Assembly: GCA_014529385.2 (NCBI GenBank)
Contig: CM043969.1
Span: 17,307,446 to 17,371,445, forward strand
Reading direction: 5' to 3'
Length of the DNA stretch: 64,000 bases
Origin: Adiantum capillus-veneris
Taxonomy: Eukaryota > Streptophyta > Polypodiopsida > Polypodiales > Pteridaceae
Position 1 is the stretch's first letter. Each line of letters starts with the position of its first letter. Under the pieces are notes generated by a model. It saw only the letters and a list, made by a program, of their open reading frames with translations. It did not search any database and was not told where the DNA came from. The translations under genes and the position numbers were made by a program. Below, piece after piece: positions 24,429-34,388 of the stretch.

Positions 24429-24841
24429 GTTAATTAAACTAGATGTTTACTTAGTGTATGCTTTGGCAATTCAAAACCTTAGTTGCTACTCCTCTTAGAC
24501 TTTGAAAATAGGCACTTAAGTATCTACACCCACGGCTCGAATTGGTTAATTATAGAGAGTAGTGGAGTGAGTCTAACATAGCAAAGTTGCCAAGGGATAG
24601 ATCCTTTCAGACTTCTTATGGTTCAATAATGGTAAAGCCGTAGGCAAGTCTAAAAAGACTCCACTATTAGAACCAAAGCTCCCGAGGTGTGCACCATATC
24701 CCACATAGTGGGCTCAACAAAACCCATAATAGATCCCAGTCCCACTTACCCTAATATAATTAACAAAATCAACCATCAATAGGCTACTTAAGGACCTATC
24801 TTCTTAAGCAATAAAAGAGAAACCAAATACTCTGACACCAG

Positions 24842-25524
24842 TGTAATGGAAATTGCCTATGAAATTTGAGTAGCGGAATTAGGAAATTAGGTGAAGCACT
24901 TTTGAGAGATTCTTTGTGAGCATAGCGGTTGTACTTAATTGATGGTAGCAACATAAACATGGTACTTAGTTAACTTGGCATGAAAAATACTTTTGCAAGA
25001 GAGAGAGAGAGAGGGTTTAGAGAACATGACAATAGTTGAGGACCGGATTCATATGGAGCCGGTCCCCCCTCCAATAGGCATTTGTATTTATAGTTTCTCC
25101 CATCAAGAGAGACTTGGTACAATACAATCTTTGTGTTCCTTGAAACCTAGGTGATGTAATGAAGATGGAAAGCTTCATGAATCACAAGCATAACATAAAC
25201 TTGAAGAAAGCATTAACTATCCAAGAGGGGAATGAGGATAGGGAAGAGGAGAAAGAAATATTTCCTCACTTATCACTACTCTTCTTTCTAGCATACATAA
25301 TAGCATAGTAATGAAGATGGAGAAGATGGCAAGCTTAAGCATTGAAGCATGACTCTTGGTTGGATTTTCATTCCATAGCCAAGAGTGTTGGTGTAGGTTT
25401 TCACTCTCACAAGCTTGGAGAAGGAGGTGGTGTTCCTCAACTTTCACCAAGTGAGAATGGCCCTTCAAATGAGTGTGTGTGGAGTATATCCCCCTAGCAC
25501 CAAGGTGAGAATGGCCCTTCAAAT

Positions 25525-25582
<58 letters not shown>

Positions 25583-25598
25583 AGTATATCTCATCAAA
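24842..25598 (-). repeat. E2 5' LTR, truncated
   Basis: Inverted match to the inner part of the E1 LTR, with a good TATA box (TATAAATA, 25085-25092, minus strand). It contains a local duplication in which ATATACTCCACACACACTCA and GGCCATTCTCAC occur twice, and an expanded (GT)n tract at about 25528-25580. It stops just beyond that tract and joins the leader of element C, so the outer half of the LTR is missing. Confidence 0.7.
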
Positions 25599-27276
25599 AA
25601 TCGCGATCCATGTACCTCATCAAAAATTTTGGCTGAAATTTGAGCAGTAGGTAGCTGAGACATAGACGAACACTTTTTCCAAAAGAACCATATGCAAAAA
25701 AGTTACAAAAAGTGGTCAAAAGAGCCAAAAACACGTCAAAACGGCCACGACAGGCTGTAGAACTCACTTTTGGTTGGGCAAAACTAATCCAAATTCAAAA
25801 ATGTGTGGATGAGAAGGCTACAAACATCATAAGCTATCAGCACAGCAAAGATCAAGTCCAAAAGTGGTGGAACAAGGATTGCGATCCATGTACCTCTGAG
25901 GAATTTTTGGATAGAAAGTTTTCTAGCCTGTAGTAGAGACCATTGTTAACAAAAGTCTCGAAAGAATCATTGTCAAAAAAGTTCAAAAAGTGGATCAAAA
26001 GGGGAAAAAACAGTGCAAGATGAAAACCCTAAAATAGACCTAGGGATTGACTTTTGGTTGACCTTAAAAAGTCCAAATTACACAAAAACCATATAGCAGA
26101 CATCAGTGGACCATGAGGAAGCTGTGTGCCAAGTTTCAGCGCAATCTAACACATAGGTACATTGATCACGATCCATGTTCCTTTGTCACAGACTTATACC
26201 AAACTTGCACCATCGCTAGAGGACATCACAAGTAGTCTAATGGTCTTTTTAAAACTAAATTTGGATATCAAAACCAAGTCAAAAGCCAAAACTACCAAAG
26301 TACTTTGACAAAGTGTCAAAACTGACCTAACTTTCAATCCAGGGTTCCATTTTTAAAAATTTTGATACCATAGGACCCACTAATCATGTTGATTTCATGG
26401 TACCAAGAAAAGTCAGTTTGGCCTCCAAACATGGATCGCGCTCCATGTACCCATAGTGACAGCTTGACTTGAAAAAAATTAGATCAGTAGTGCATACACA
26501 AGGAAGCATATCCCCATGTCCAATTTTGGAAAAAAACCAACAAATTTGGGTCAAAAGGGAACAAAACAGATGACATACTGCAAACCGTTGTGCAGGCCTA
26601 GTGTTGGTCATTTGACCTATCAAAACAAGTCCAAATCCAAAAAGATTTGAGATTTAGCTTGGGTTGAACATGAATCGCGATCCATGCACCTTAACCTCAA
26701 AATTTGATGAAAATTGGCAAAGAGCCTGCACATGACCTTGTCTACATACTGTCAAAATTTGAGAAAATTTGGAGAACAAATTTGATAGGGGAACATGGAT
26801 CGCAATCCATGTACCTCAGCATAGTGGGGGTTTCTGACTTGTTGATTTTGTAGACATACTTGAGTACATCTCAAATCTCAAGTTTGAGCCAAAAATACCA
26901 TCTATAGACTAAGATAGAAGCCAAAGTTCCTGTGTTCTGGTCCTGAGACTGTCTTGAGTGCTTTTTCAAGTGCAAATCACTAAAAATGCTCTGACTTTTG
27001 ATAGAAAACTTTAAAATGAGTCATGTATAGCCAGGAAGAAAGCTTGCAGGCAATATGACTAATCTTAGAGCTGAATTTTTCCAAGTTTTAGAGCTGAATT
27101 TTCCCAGGTTTCCTAAATCCAAAATTTTAGGGTACCCAAAACTAGTTTTAGAAACCAAAAGAGTCACAAATTCATGACTTCTGAGAGACCTGATCAGGGG
27201 TAAAAAGGGATAAGTTACACTAAGCCAAAGTGGGCTTGTAAGAGACTACCTTGAGAGTATTAAGTGAGCCTTAATT
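25599..27276 (+). repeat. Element C leader, continued: palindrome repeats
   Basis: Resumes the leader interrupted at 14626. Palindrome copies or variants start at about 25597 (right half only), 25872, 26159, 26429, 26668 and 26793, in the same order and with nearly the same spacing as copies 6 to 1 of element B (276, 287, 270, 239 and 125 bp). No reading frame of note. The gag ATG follows at 27277. Confidence 0.85.
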
Positions 27277-28422
27277 ATGAAAAATCATCCACCACCAGGG
27301 TTTTCTACTCCACTCAGAGACATGAAAAACGCAAGAAACATTGCAATGCCTTTGAGAGTGAGAATCGCAGAATACCTAGAGGAGAGTCATCCTCTGATCA
27401 ACAAACCAAACGTGATATTTATCAAAACCAGCAAAGCCATGAGAGTTCTAACTGATTTTACTCATGAGGGCATGTATAGGTTCACAAATGAAGATCCATA
27501 TATATTTTACAAGTGTGGGGAACCCAATGCTAAGGAGTTGACCACCCAGAAGAACCTCTATGCATTCACATATACAGCTGCTCACGGGGTGCAAATTTTG
27601 ATGGTAGATAAGTATGGACATGAGTACATACTTGTCGATCCAATTGACTTAGAACGATACACATACAAGGGTACTCCGATCTCTACTTAATTCCAGACAA
27701 AAATGATGCCAGAGCATATATCAAAGAGGATTCCACAAATATTTTCTCCAAGACAAGAGGAGAGAATAAGAGATGTCTTTCCAAGAGACCACAATTGGTT
27801 AGATTGGTGACTGAACCACAATGATTAAGACCACATCAAGTGGCCCAATGTGTCAAGACAAATTAAGATGGATTGAAGGATCCATATGCTCATGTATCAC
27901 TCTTAAGCAAGTGTTGAGAGCTGAAAACTTTACAAATTTCCATACTCGGTATGAGGGATTTGGGTTAACATTGGAAGGAACAGCCTTGACTTGGTTCCAA
28001 CCACTAAATAGAGATGATTTTCCCAACATAACACAACTCTTACAAAATTTGTAGAGAAGTTCTCAAAAAGGGGGATCAAACATCAAAACACGGTGTCACC
28101 GATCTACACTTTAAATGAAAGAGTGAAGGAAGTTTTGCTTCGCTTCAAGAAGTACATAGATAGATGTCCTGTGAGAGAGCTACCGCAAGATGAGAGATTA
28201 TGATTCTCTTCATAGAGGTCTTGAGGAATGAAACTCTTTAAAAACCTACATTTGAAAGGATACATGGTGTTTGAGAAAGTCACTAGAGAAGCGCTATATC
28301 TGGTTGAAAATTACAAGGCCTACGGAGAGGTGACTAAAGATGCTAATAACATGACTAGTAGTGCCTCTTCTCCAAAGAGCAAATTTGCAACAAAGCAAGA
28401 TGTTCAAATTCATACATTGTAG
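27277..28422 (+). pseudogene. Element C gag, N-terminal and core
   Basis: Starts MKNHPPPGFSTPLRDMKNAR, open for 137 codons and ending shortly after VDPIDLERYTYKGTPIST. It preserves the segment that element B has deleted. Core motifs follow in other frames (TALTWFQPLNRDDFPNITQL at about 27990-28050; LRFKKYIDRCP near 28140; YMVFEKVTREALYLVENYKA at 28260-28320). Several stops and frameshifts. Unlike element B, no clear zinc knuckle survives downstream. Confidence 0.75.
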
Positions 28423-29650
28423 AGCTTTGATCAAGCGTTTGAGGAGGTGATTAGAAGAGTTAATCAAGTCTACATACAGAACTCAATTGTACAACAACCA
28501 CATTGGGAAGATGTAATACTTGTGGAGGGGATCACCAAAATAGATAACTTATCAGTGAGAACTGGAAAAAAATCATGCAAAGCCAAACGAGACAAAATGA
28601 AATCAAAGAGGCTGAAGGAGAAAACAACTTTAGAAACAAAACTGCATCAAATAAAAGAACATCTTAGACGAGAGCAAGAAAGCAAATAAAAGAACAGCTT
28701 AGACGAGAGCAAGAAAGCAAGAAAAATGCAAAGGGACCTAAAGATTCAAAGATTGACTCATGTGGTTTAGTCTTGATGGACAAAGTCTTTGAACCTTTAG
28801 ATGCAATTTGAAGGTGTATGAAGCTAGGCTAAAACCCAATCAAACCCAAGAGCATAGATGGCTGACGTATCCTCATCTAGGGTATGAAAAAAAGAGGTTG
28901 CAAATGTGCAAGGAGCTCATCCGTACGGCCCAAGCTCTTATGAAACCACATATTCCAAGTGCTCCAAAAATGGAGGTGCTAATCCACAAAAGAATCCAAG
29001 AAATGGATACCCAGGTGTTGTAAACAGAGACCAAGAAGAGTGAGAAGTTGAGGCACCTTTAGATACAAGGGAAGTAGCCAATACTACAGATGGGGTGGGC
29101 TCACAAGCAGTGATGCCAATTTTGGAGGTAGAAGAATTGTGGCCACAATCCTTATGGGAATCAATCAGAAACCAAAAAGATGGTAGTGCTACTTTATATT
29201 CATCACCTATCCATGAGATAAACATGAATCACAAATTTTTCCCTGGGGATATTCGATCTCTATATGGGGATGTCGAGTCTGTTGCATCTGAAGAGAGCAA
29301 ACCACGCTCTCTACAAACTTTGCCATCTTACATACGAGAATTTGAAACAAAATTTGAGGTTAGAGTGGTACCTTCTCAGTGGCAAGCCACACCAAAAATT
29401 ATGGATACCAAGAACTTGCATGAATTGATGTCTTCTCCTATACAATGCACACTTTCTCTCTCAAAGTTGCTAAAAATTAGACCGCATCTATGGGGCCAAA
29501 TGGGAAAACACCTGGAAAAGATGGGATTGAAAATCCCTTCACATGACCAGCTTCAGGATAAAAACATGGATGAAACTTTTCCTAAGAAACCACAAGCAAA
29601 TCTAGTACCAGTAATTAGGCGGGATCCAATAAGAGTTGGCAAGTAAAGTG
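28423..29650 (+). pseudogene. Element C downstream coding remnant, family unknown
   Basis: 28447-29023 holds short Lys/Glu-rich frames. 29095-29646 is open for 183 codons (starts MGSQAVMPILEVEELWPQ, ends NLVPVIRRDPIRVGK). I recognise no catalytic motif. From its position it may be the gag-to-protease linker of element C, but it could equally be unrelated sequence. No RT or integrase of element C is visible downstream, so the element is either truncated here or replaced by what follows. Confidence 0.45.
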
Positions 29651-30420
29651 GGCTTTTAGTACGGATAGTCACTGGGTAGAGGTTGCTATGTAGGTCTATA
29701 TAAGACAAGCGTACTATACTTCAGAGTGAGTTGTAATATACTTGAGCAATTTTTAAGAGTTTAAATCAATAGTTTAATAATAACTTGTCTACAACTGTGT
29801 GTTATACTTCATCAGCTCTATGACTTATAGTCAAGATCAGGTATTAGCAATAACCATTGCTCATCTGCAGCAGACAAGTGAGTCCATAAGGAGAAACACC
29901 ATACTCCGTTATGAGTGTCTTCTATTCCCTCTATTAGGAACATCGATTGCGCAGACAGAATGGTGGACATATCAAAATAGAGTGACACGGGTGACCCTTT
30001 GGGGTCGAGAACACTTCAGGAATAATATCCGTCTGGCGATGGTAAAGTAATCCCTGAGCTTAGGGCCACATTATTATTATGTGGAACATTAATGAAGCGT
30101 GGATTTTTCGAGCGGTTATATTTGTTAGCGCAGTCTCTACCACATAGTGAGATATTTTTGTATCCCCATTTTGGCCTACCCCTAAGAGGATATTTTAACC
30201 ACTCACCCCAAACCAGGGAGTTTAGTGTAATTTTAGCCAACCGTATCTCACCTTTGGCTAAGCGTCCAAACATGTGTTATTATTGTGACAGCTGCTTGTG
30301 TGATCATGTAATGGATGGGCTAATTGAGATGTAAAGGTGAAGACAAAGGGTTTTATTGAATCTAAGCCATGCTCTTTCTGTCCAATTATGTAGTGAAGCA
30401 TGAGAAAGGACTCATGCAAT
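29651..30420. other. Unassigned stretch with LTR-like start
   Basis: TATATAAG at 29697-29704 followed by a leader-like, frame-poor stretch could be an LTR promoter on the plus strand. Short frames at 29799-30050 and 30092-30334 show no domain. A (GT)n(GC)n microsatellite closes the stretch. Confidence 0.35.
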
Positions 30421-30454
<34 letters not shown>

Positions 30455-30470
30455 CGCGCGTGCGCGCTCG
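30421..30470. repeat. (GT)n(GC)n microsatellite
   Basis: Alternating GT then GC dinucleotides, a sequence type prone to Z-DNA, close to the 3' end of element P. Confidence 0.9.
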
Positions 30471-30502
30471 CCCTTTCCCTGGCACCATACTCAATGAGTT
30501 GA

Positions 30503-30531
30503 CAGTAGGCCCATTGAGTATGGGCCTACTG
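30503..30531. repeat. Perfect 12-bp hairpin next to the end of element P
   Basis: CAGTAGGCCCAT, 5-base loop TGAGT, ATGGGCCTACTG. It overlaps the last codons and stop of the RT-containing frame on the minus strand, so it lies at the 3' end of the presumed transcript. Confidence 0.85.
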
Positions 30532-31823
30532 CCTAATTAATGTGATGAGATTAGTTCGATTAATGGTCAATTCAGGCCACTCATTATATGAAATAGCTTT
30601 TGTGATAGTATTAATTAGGTCTGCCCCTTTGAAACCATTAAGGAAATATTTATTTATATTGAGGCGGTTGATATCCTCCCAAGCTAAGAATCTATGAGAA
30701 GAGAAATATAGTATCATGTAAAGTAAATTTATACAAGAATTTAGTGTGGCTTTATGTGGTCGATTAATTTTCTTTTTAATAAACTCTACGATGGATATTT
30801 TTAGGTTATCCCTTTTCCAATTGAAACGGAGATCAAAGTTGCCGTTGTAGAGGCAGTGTAACAAAATTGAGAAGTTCAAAAATTTTAAAGAGGTCGAAAG
30901 AAACCTAAAGGAATGTCAAAACCCTTACCCAGAGTAGGTTCAATTTTAAGACAGTTTGGATAGATAGATGTGATTTCCTTGTGAAAGATCTATTATTAAG
31001 GCTGAGAATATACCTATAGGTGTGATTAAAGAGGGAGAGTTTAAGGTTTATGCTATTGTTCTACATGGTTTAAAGAAACCACTTCTATTCAAAATAAGCT
31101 AGGTAGAGGTTACACATAAGGGGAGAGCAGGAAAAGCCCATAGGAATACCAAGACTTTGATTGTAGCATCTGCCACCAAATTGCACAATACAATTATCGA
31201 GAAGCCATGATATAGAGTCGCATAACTTATTTTCATTAAAGTGAGCAATATGTGTTGAGTTAGTTTTCTTGACCCATCTGGGTTTATTTGCAAGAGAAAT
31301 GTGAGAAAAACCTCTCATGTTTGCATTATCAAATGCTATTTTTATCAACTTTTTCAAAATGTTTTTTAACCTAAGATCTCCATTAAGGAGAATGTTTTCA
31401 TAACATTGAGTGATGTCGGCCGACAAAAGTCTTTTTACAAGCTAGGAAGGATTGTAATGAATTCTAAGAAAATCCAAACAAATTTCTTGTTTTTTTTTCA
31501 CATACTAATTCCAACTCGGTTAATATGAGATCTAAGCACAAAGTAGTGTCTTTAGTAGTTTTTGTAAAGATACGATTTGAAGAATCCAAAATTCATCAAA
31601 ATTTATGCTTGTGGTGTTTAAAGGTTGGGAATAATACAGGTAATTTGATTACTGTAAGAGAATAGCCAAGATTCCCATAGGGATTAGTGATAAGTCTAAT
31701 GACATTATTAGGAGACATGTTAAGTAGAGAGAACTAATCCCTATTAAGTCATGAGTGAGCAGGCTTCCATGCAAGGTTTTTTCATATAAAAGTAGGACAA
31801 TTAGCGGCCTTATGAAGGCCAAC
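30526..31823 (-). pseudogene. Penelope-like reverse transcriptase, RT and C-terminal part
   Basis: 31085-31426 is open and contains an RT motif A (SADITQCYENI) and the B region (LGIPMGFSCSPLMCNLYLAY followed by FE). In Penelope-like RTs the corresponding forms are DVTSLYTNIP and GIPMGxxCSPLxAxLYLxxYE. A stop follows directly. The expected RYIDD box is represented only by a degraded RYILSLNN in another frame. The last open part (30526-30879) ends FKGADLINTITKAISYNEWP and ELTINRTNLITLIRQ, with no endonuclease. Between 31430 and 31823 the frame has stops. An alternative is another telomerase-like RT family; LTR-type RT is excluded by the motif style. Confidence 0.6.
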
Positions 31824-31826
31824 TAT
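31824..31826. other. Left target-site duplication (TAT) of the CACTA element
   Basis: TAT precedes CACTACAAGAGG here, and TAT follows CCTCTTGTAGTG at 40980-40982. Three-base duplications are the rule for CACTA elements. Confidence 0.9.
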
Positions 31827-31838
31827 CACTACAAGAGG
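31827..31838 (+). repeat. Left terminal inverted repeat of the CACTA
   Basis: CACTACAAGAGG, exact inverse of 40968-40979. Followed within 90 bases by several AGCGACG-type motifs on both strands. Confidence 0.95.
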
Positions 31839-32023
31839 TACTTCACATTAGCGACGCAAGCAGTGCGACACTCAAAAGTGAAAACCCACGGCGTCTCTAT
31901 GGTCGTCGCTATGAGCGTCGCTAGTTTACTTGTAACTTAGAAAAAATAACTGAGAGCGTTCGAAAACTCACATCTCAGATTTGAGTCTTCGGCACTCAAG
32001 CAAGAAAAGGTAACCCGTGCTCT

Positions 32024-32144
32024 CCCTCTCTCTCTCTCTCTCTCTTTCTTCTCCCCACACACACACACACATACACGAGGAGAGGAAGGAGATCCAGGTA
32101 TGCTCCTTCCCTCTCCTCTCTCTCATGTTCCCTTCCCCTCTTTC

Positions 32145-32205
<61 letters not shown>

Positions 32206-32246
32206 TGCATAAACAAAGAATGCATACACACACACATTGAGAGAGG

Positions 32247-32282
<36 letters not shown>
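32024..32282. repeat. (CT)n, (CA)n, (GA)n microsatellites
   Basis: CT tracts at about 32025-32046 and 32141-32181, CA tracts beside them, and a GA tract at about 32242-32281 followed by (GAA)n to 32302. The two halves are roughly complementary, so the stretch can fold back. The Ser/Leu and Arg/Glu frames here are repeat translations, not proteins. Confidence 0.9.
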
Positions 32283-32285
<3 letters not shown>

Positions 32286-32301
32286 AGAAGAAGAAGAAGA
32301 A

Positions 32302-32832
32302 GAGAGTTTTAATGTCGTAGGAAACTATCCCAAGAGACCTTAAAGATCTAGTCGACAAGGAGTTGAACTTAAGACCTGTTATTCGAGAGGGAAATGGCAT
32401 AACCAATCTACCACACTTGGGTGATAGAAAGTTTATACCATTTTCCTCTTTTTATTGGCGCACACTCACACCCACACACACACACACACCCAAGAATAAG
32501 AGAGTTTTAACGTCGTAGGAAACTATCCCAAGAGACCTTAAAGATCTAGCCGATGAGGAGTTGAACTCAAGACCTGTTATTCAAGAGGGAAATGGCATAA
32601 CCAATCTACCACACTTGGGTGATAGAAAGGTTATACCATTTTCCTCTTTTTATTGGCGCACACACACACCCGAGAAGAAGAAAGTTTTAACATGTAGGAA
32701 ACTATCCCAAGAGACCTTAAAGATCTAGCCGACGAGGAGTTGAACTCAAGACCTGTTATTCAAGTGGGAAATGGCATAACCAATCTACCACACTTGGGTG
32801 ATAGAAAGGATATACCATTTTCCTCTTTTTAT
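32302..32832 (-). repeat. Triplicated tRNA-like (SINE-like) sequence
   Basis: Three copies of a roughly 160-bp unit (about 32302-32463, 32499-32663, 32680-32832). On the minus strand each has a Pol III A box-like TGGTAGATTGG and, 34 bases further, AGTTCAACTCC, which fits the B box consensus GWTCRANNC. B boxes lie at 32360, 32558 and 32737; A boxes at 32403, 32601 and 32780. The order and spacing are tRNA-like. CA-rich spacers separate the units. The tRNA of origin is not identified and no SINE tail is obvious. Confidence 0.55.
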
Positions 32833-33040
32833 CGTTTAAGATTAGGTTAGATTTAGATTTATGTTAGATTAGATTTAGGTTTATTTAGGTTAGATTACAT
32901 TAGTTTTAGGTTTATTTTGAGTTAGATTTACATTAGATTAGGTTAGGTTTATTTACGCGTGTTAGATTTAGATTTACGTTAGATTAAATTAAATTTACGT
33001 TTATTTTGAGTTTAAGATTAAATTAGATCTAGATTTATGT
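32833..33040. repeat. AT-rich degenerate TTAGATTTAGGTTTA-type repeat
   Basis: Run of irregular units built from TTAGATT, TTTAGGTT and TTTATGTTAGATT. It resembles, but is not, the plant telomere repeat. No reading frame. Confidence 0.75.
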
Positions 33041-33043
33041 TAG

Positions 33044-33862
33044 ATGAACCATGCAGACCAACACTTCCACGACAAACTAGCGGTGGTGGTTGTGGCGAGG
33101 AGCACGTCGTTTCTGGAGCTCATGTGTTGCAGAGTCCCTAGGACACACCAAGGAGTGTCCCTACTTGTGAGACTGCTCAGACTACACCGAAGGATTATAC
33201 TGCCTACACGTTTGAGAGTGGTGTCTCGGCCACTGCGTCGGAGATGCTGAGAAGTGACCCGAACACTGCATCGGGGTCACGTAGAGGCCTAGACGATGAG
33301 CATTCACCGGACAGGGTTGCTATAGTTCACGGGAGGGACATGCCAAAGGGATACGCCTACCTCATCAATCGTACGTCCGATGAGATCATTATGACCCCTG
33401 AGGGGAAGCAGGTGATGGGGCGCATACGACAGTTGTGTAGACAGGTTTTTTGACACACTGTAGTCTGTCATGGTCTCTTGGAGGGCTCAGGATAAATCCT
33501 CTAAGGATTATCTTATTGCTACGTTGCATCGAGAGTTTCCAGTTTCCTCTCTGGAGAATACATTTGACGATGCTTGGATGAGGAGACGCATGCGCGACTA
33601 CATGAAGCATCGGAGGTCAGATGCACAGATGCCAGACCTGACTGGCTTGAAAGAGAGGAGTGGAGGGGTATCAAGGAGGAGAGGACGACCAATCCAGACA
33701 GGTGATGGCAGCAGAGGGACGCAACAAGAGTTTATATCAAGACGGGATTATCCCATCACCTGGGGAGTGGCGGCTGGGCCAGCTTCAAGGAGGATTTTGT
33801 CCCATCACCTAGGTCATGGATCGACGGGGTGGAGAGGTGAGATTATTAAACTCTTGCATTGA
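33044..33862 (+). pseudogene. First TNPA-like (Transposase_24/PTTA) module
   Basis: Two frames: 33244-33453 (PKGYAYLINRTSDEIIMTPE) and 33470-33862 (WRAQDKSSKDYLIATLHREF, then DDAWMRRRMRDYMKHRRSDA). The second matches the pattern of plant En/Spm TNPA-type proteins, which bind subterminal repeats, and parallels the module at 39599. A second-frame SHHLGSGGWASFKEDF segment at about 33750 matches SHHLGSGRWASFEADF of the other module. A frameshift is needed to join the parts. The start is unclear. Confidence 0.65.
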
Positions 33863-34388
33863 AGTATTTGTATATGTGAGGCCCATTCACATCTATGCAG
33901 CTAGTAGCCCCATTGGTATGTCTTTTACCCTTCAATGGAGCGAATCACCACATGTTCAATTAGGTAGATTTTGGATTGAGTCTTTATATTAGAGTCTACC
34001 TTCGAGATTATGGTAAAAAAATTAGAGTTAGACGAACGGTGAAAAGATCTACTGTGAAAAGATGTTAAGATGCTATGAAATGTTACTGCTAGAGAAGAGG
34101 CAAAGGGGTTTTGTCCACTACATGCACTATCATGTAGACGTGGGTGTGTAGATTTCTTGTACCCACAAATATAGGCATTGACCAATAAAGATGAGATTAT
34201 AACCCGGTGGCTCTGATCTCCGAGCACCTTTAGACCAAGGTGTGCGGGGATTGGACATGACTAGAGAATGTGAGGTAGTTTACAGTGTGAACAAAGAGAG
34301 AGAAAGAGAGAGAGAGAGAGATAAAAGACGAAGAATGCCAATAGAAGATTAAATTTGTTGTCCACGTTATAAGGTTTTTACCCTCATT

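Noticed and set aside
30526-31426. LINE or LTR-retrotransposon RT
   Set aside because: The IPMGxxCSPLxxNLYLxxxE style and DITQCYENI motif A fit neither the gypsy/copia RTs seen elsewhere in the window nor LINE RTs.
32302-32832. Functional tRNA genes
   Set aside because: A and B boxes are present, but I cannot form a clean acceptor stem or assign an anticodon, and all three copies are in a longer non-tRNA unit.
32833-33040. Telomere repeat relic
   Set aside because: Units are TTAGATT/TTTAGGTT mixtures; the plant TTTAGGG unit is not present in register.
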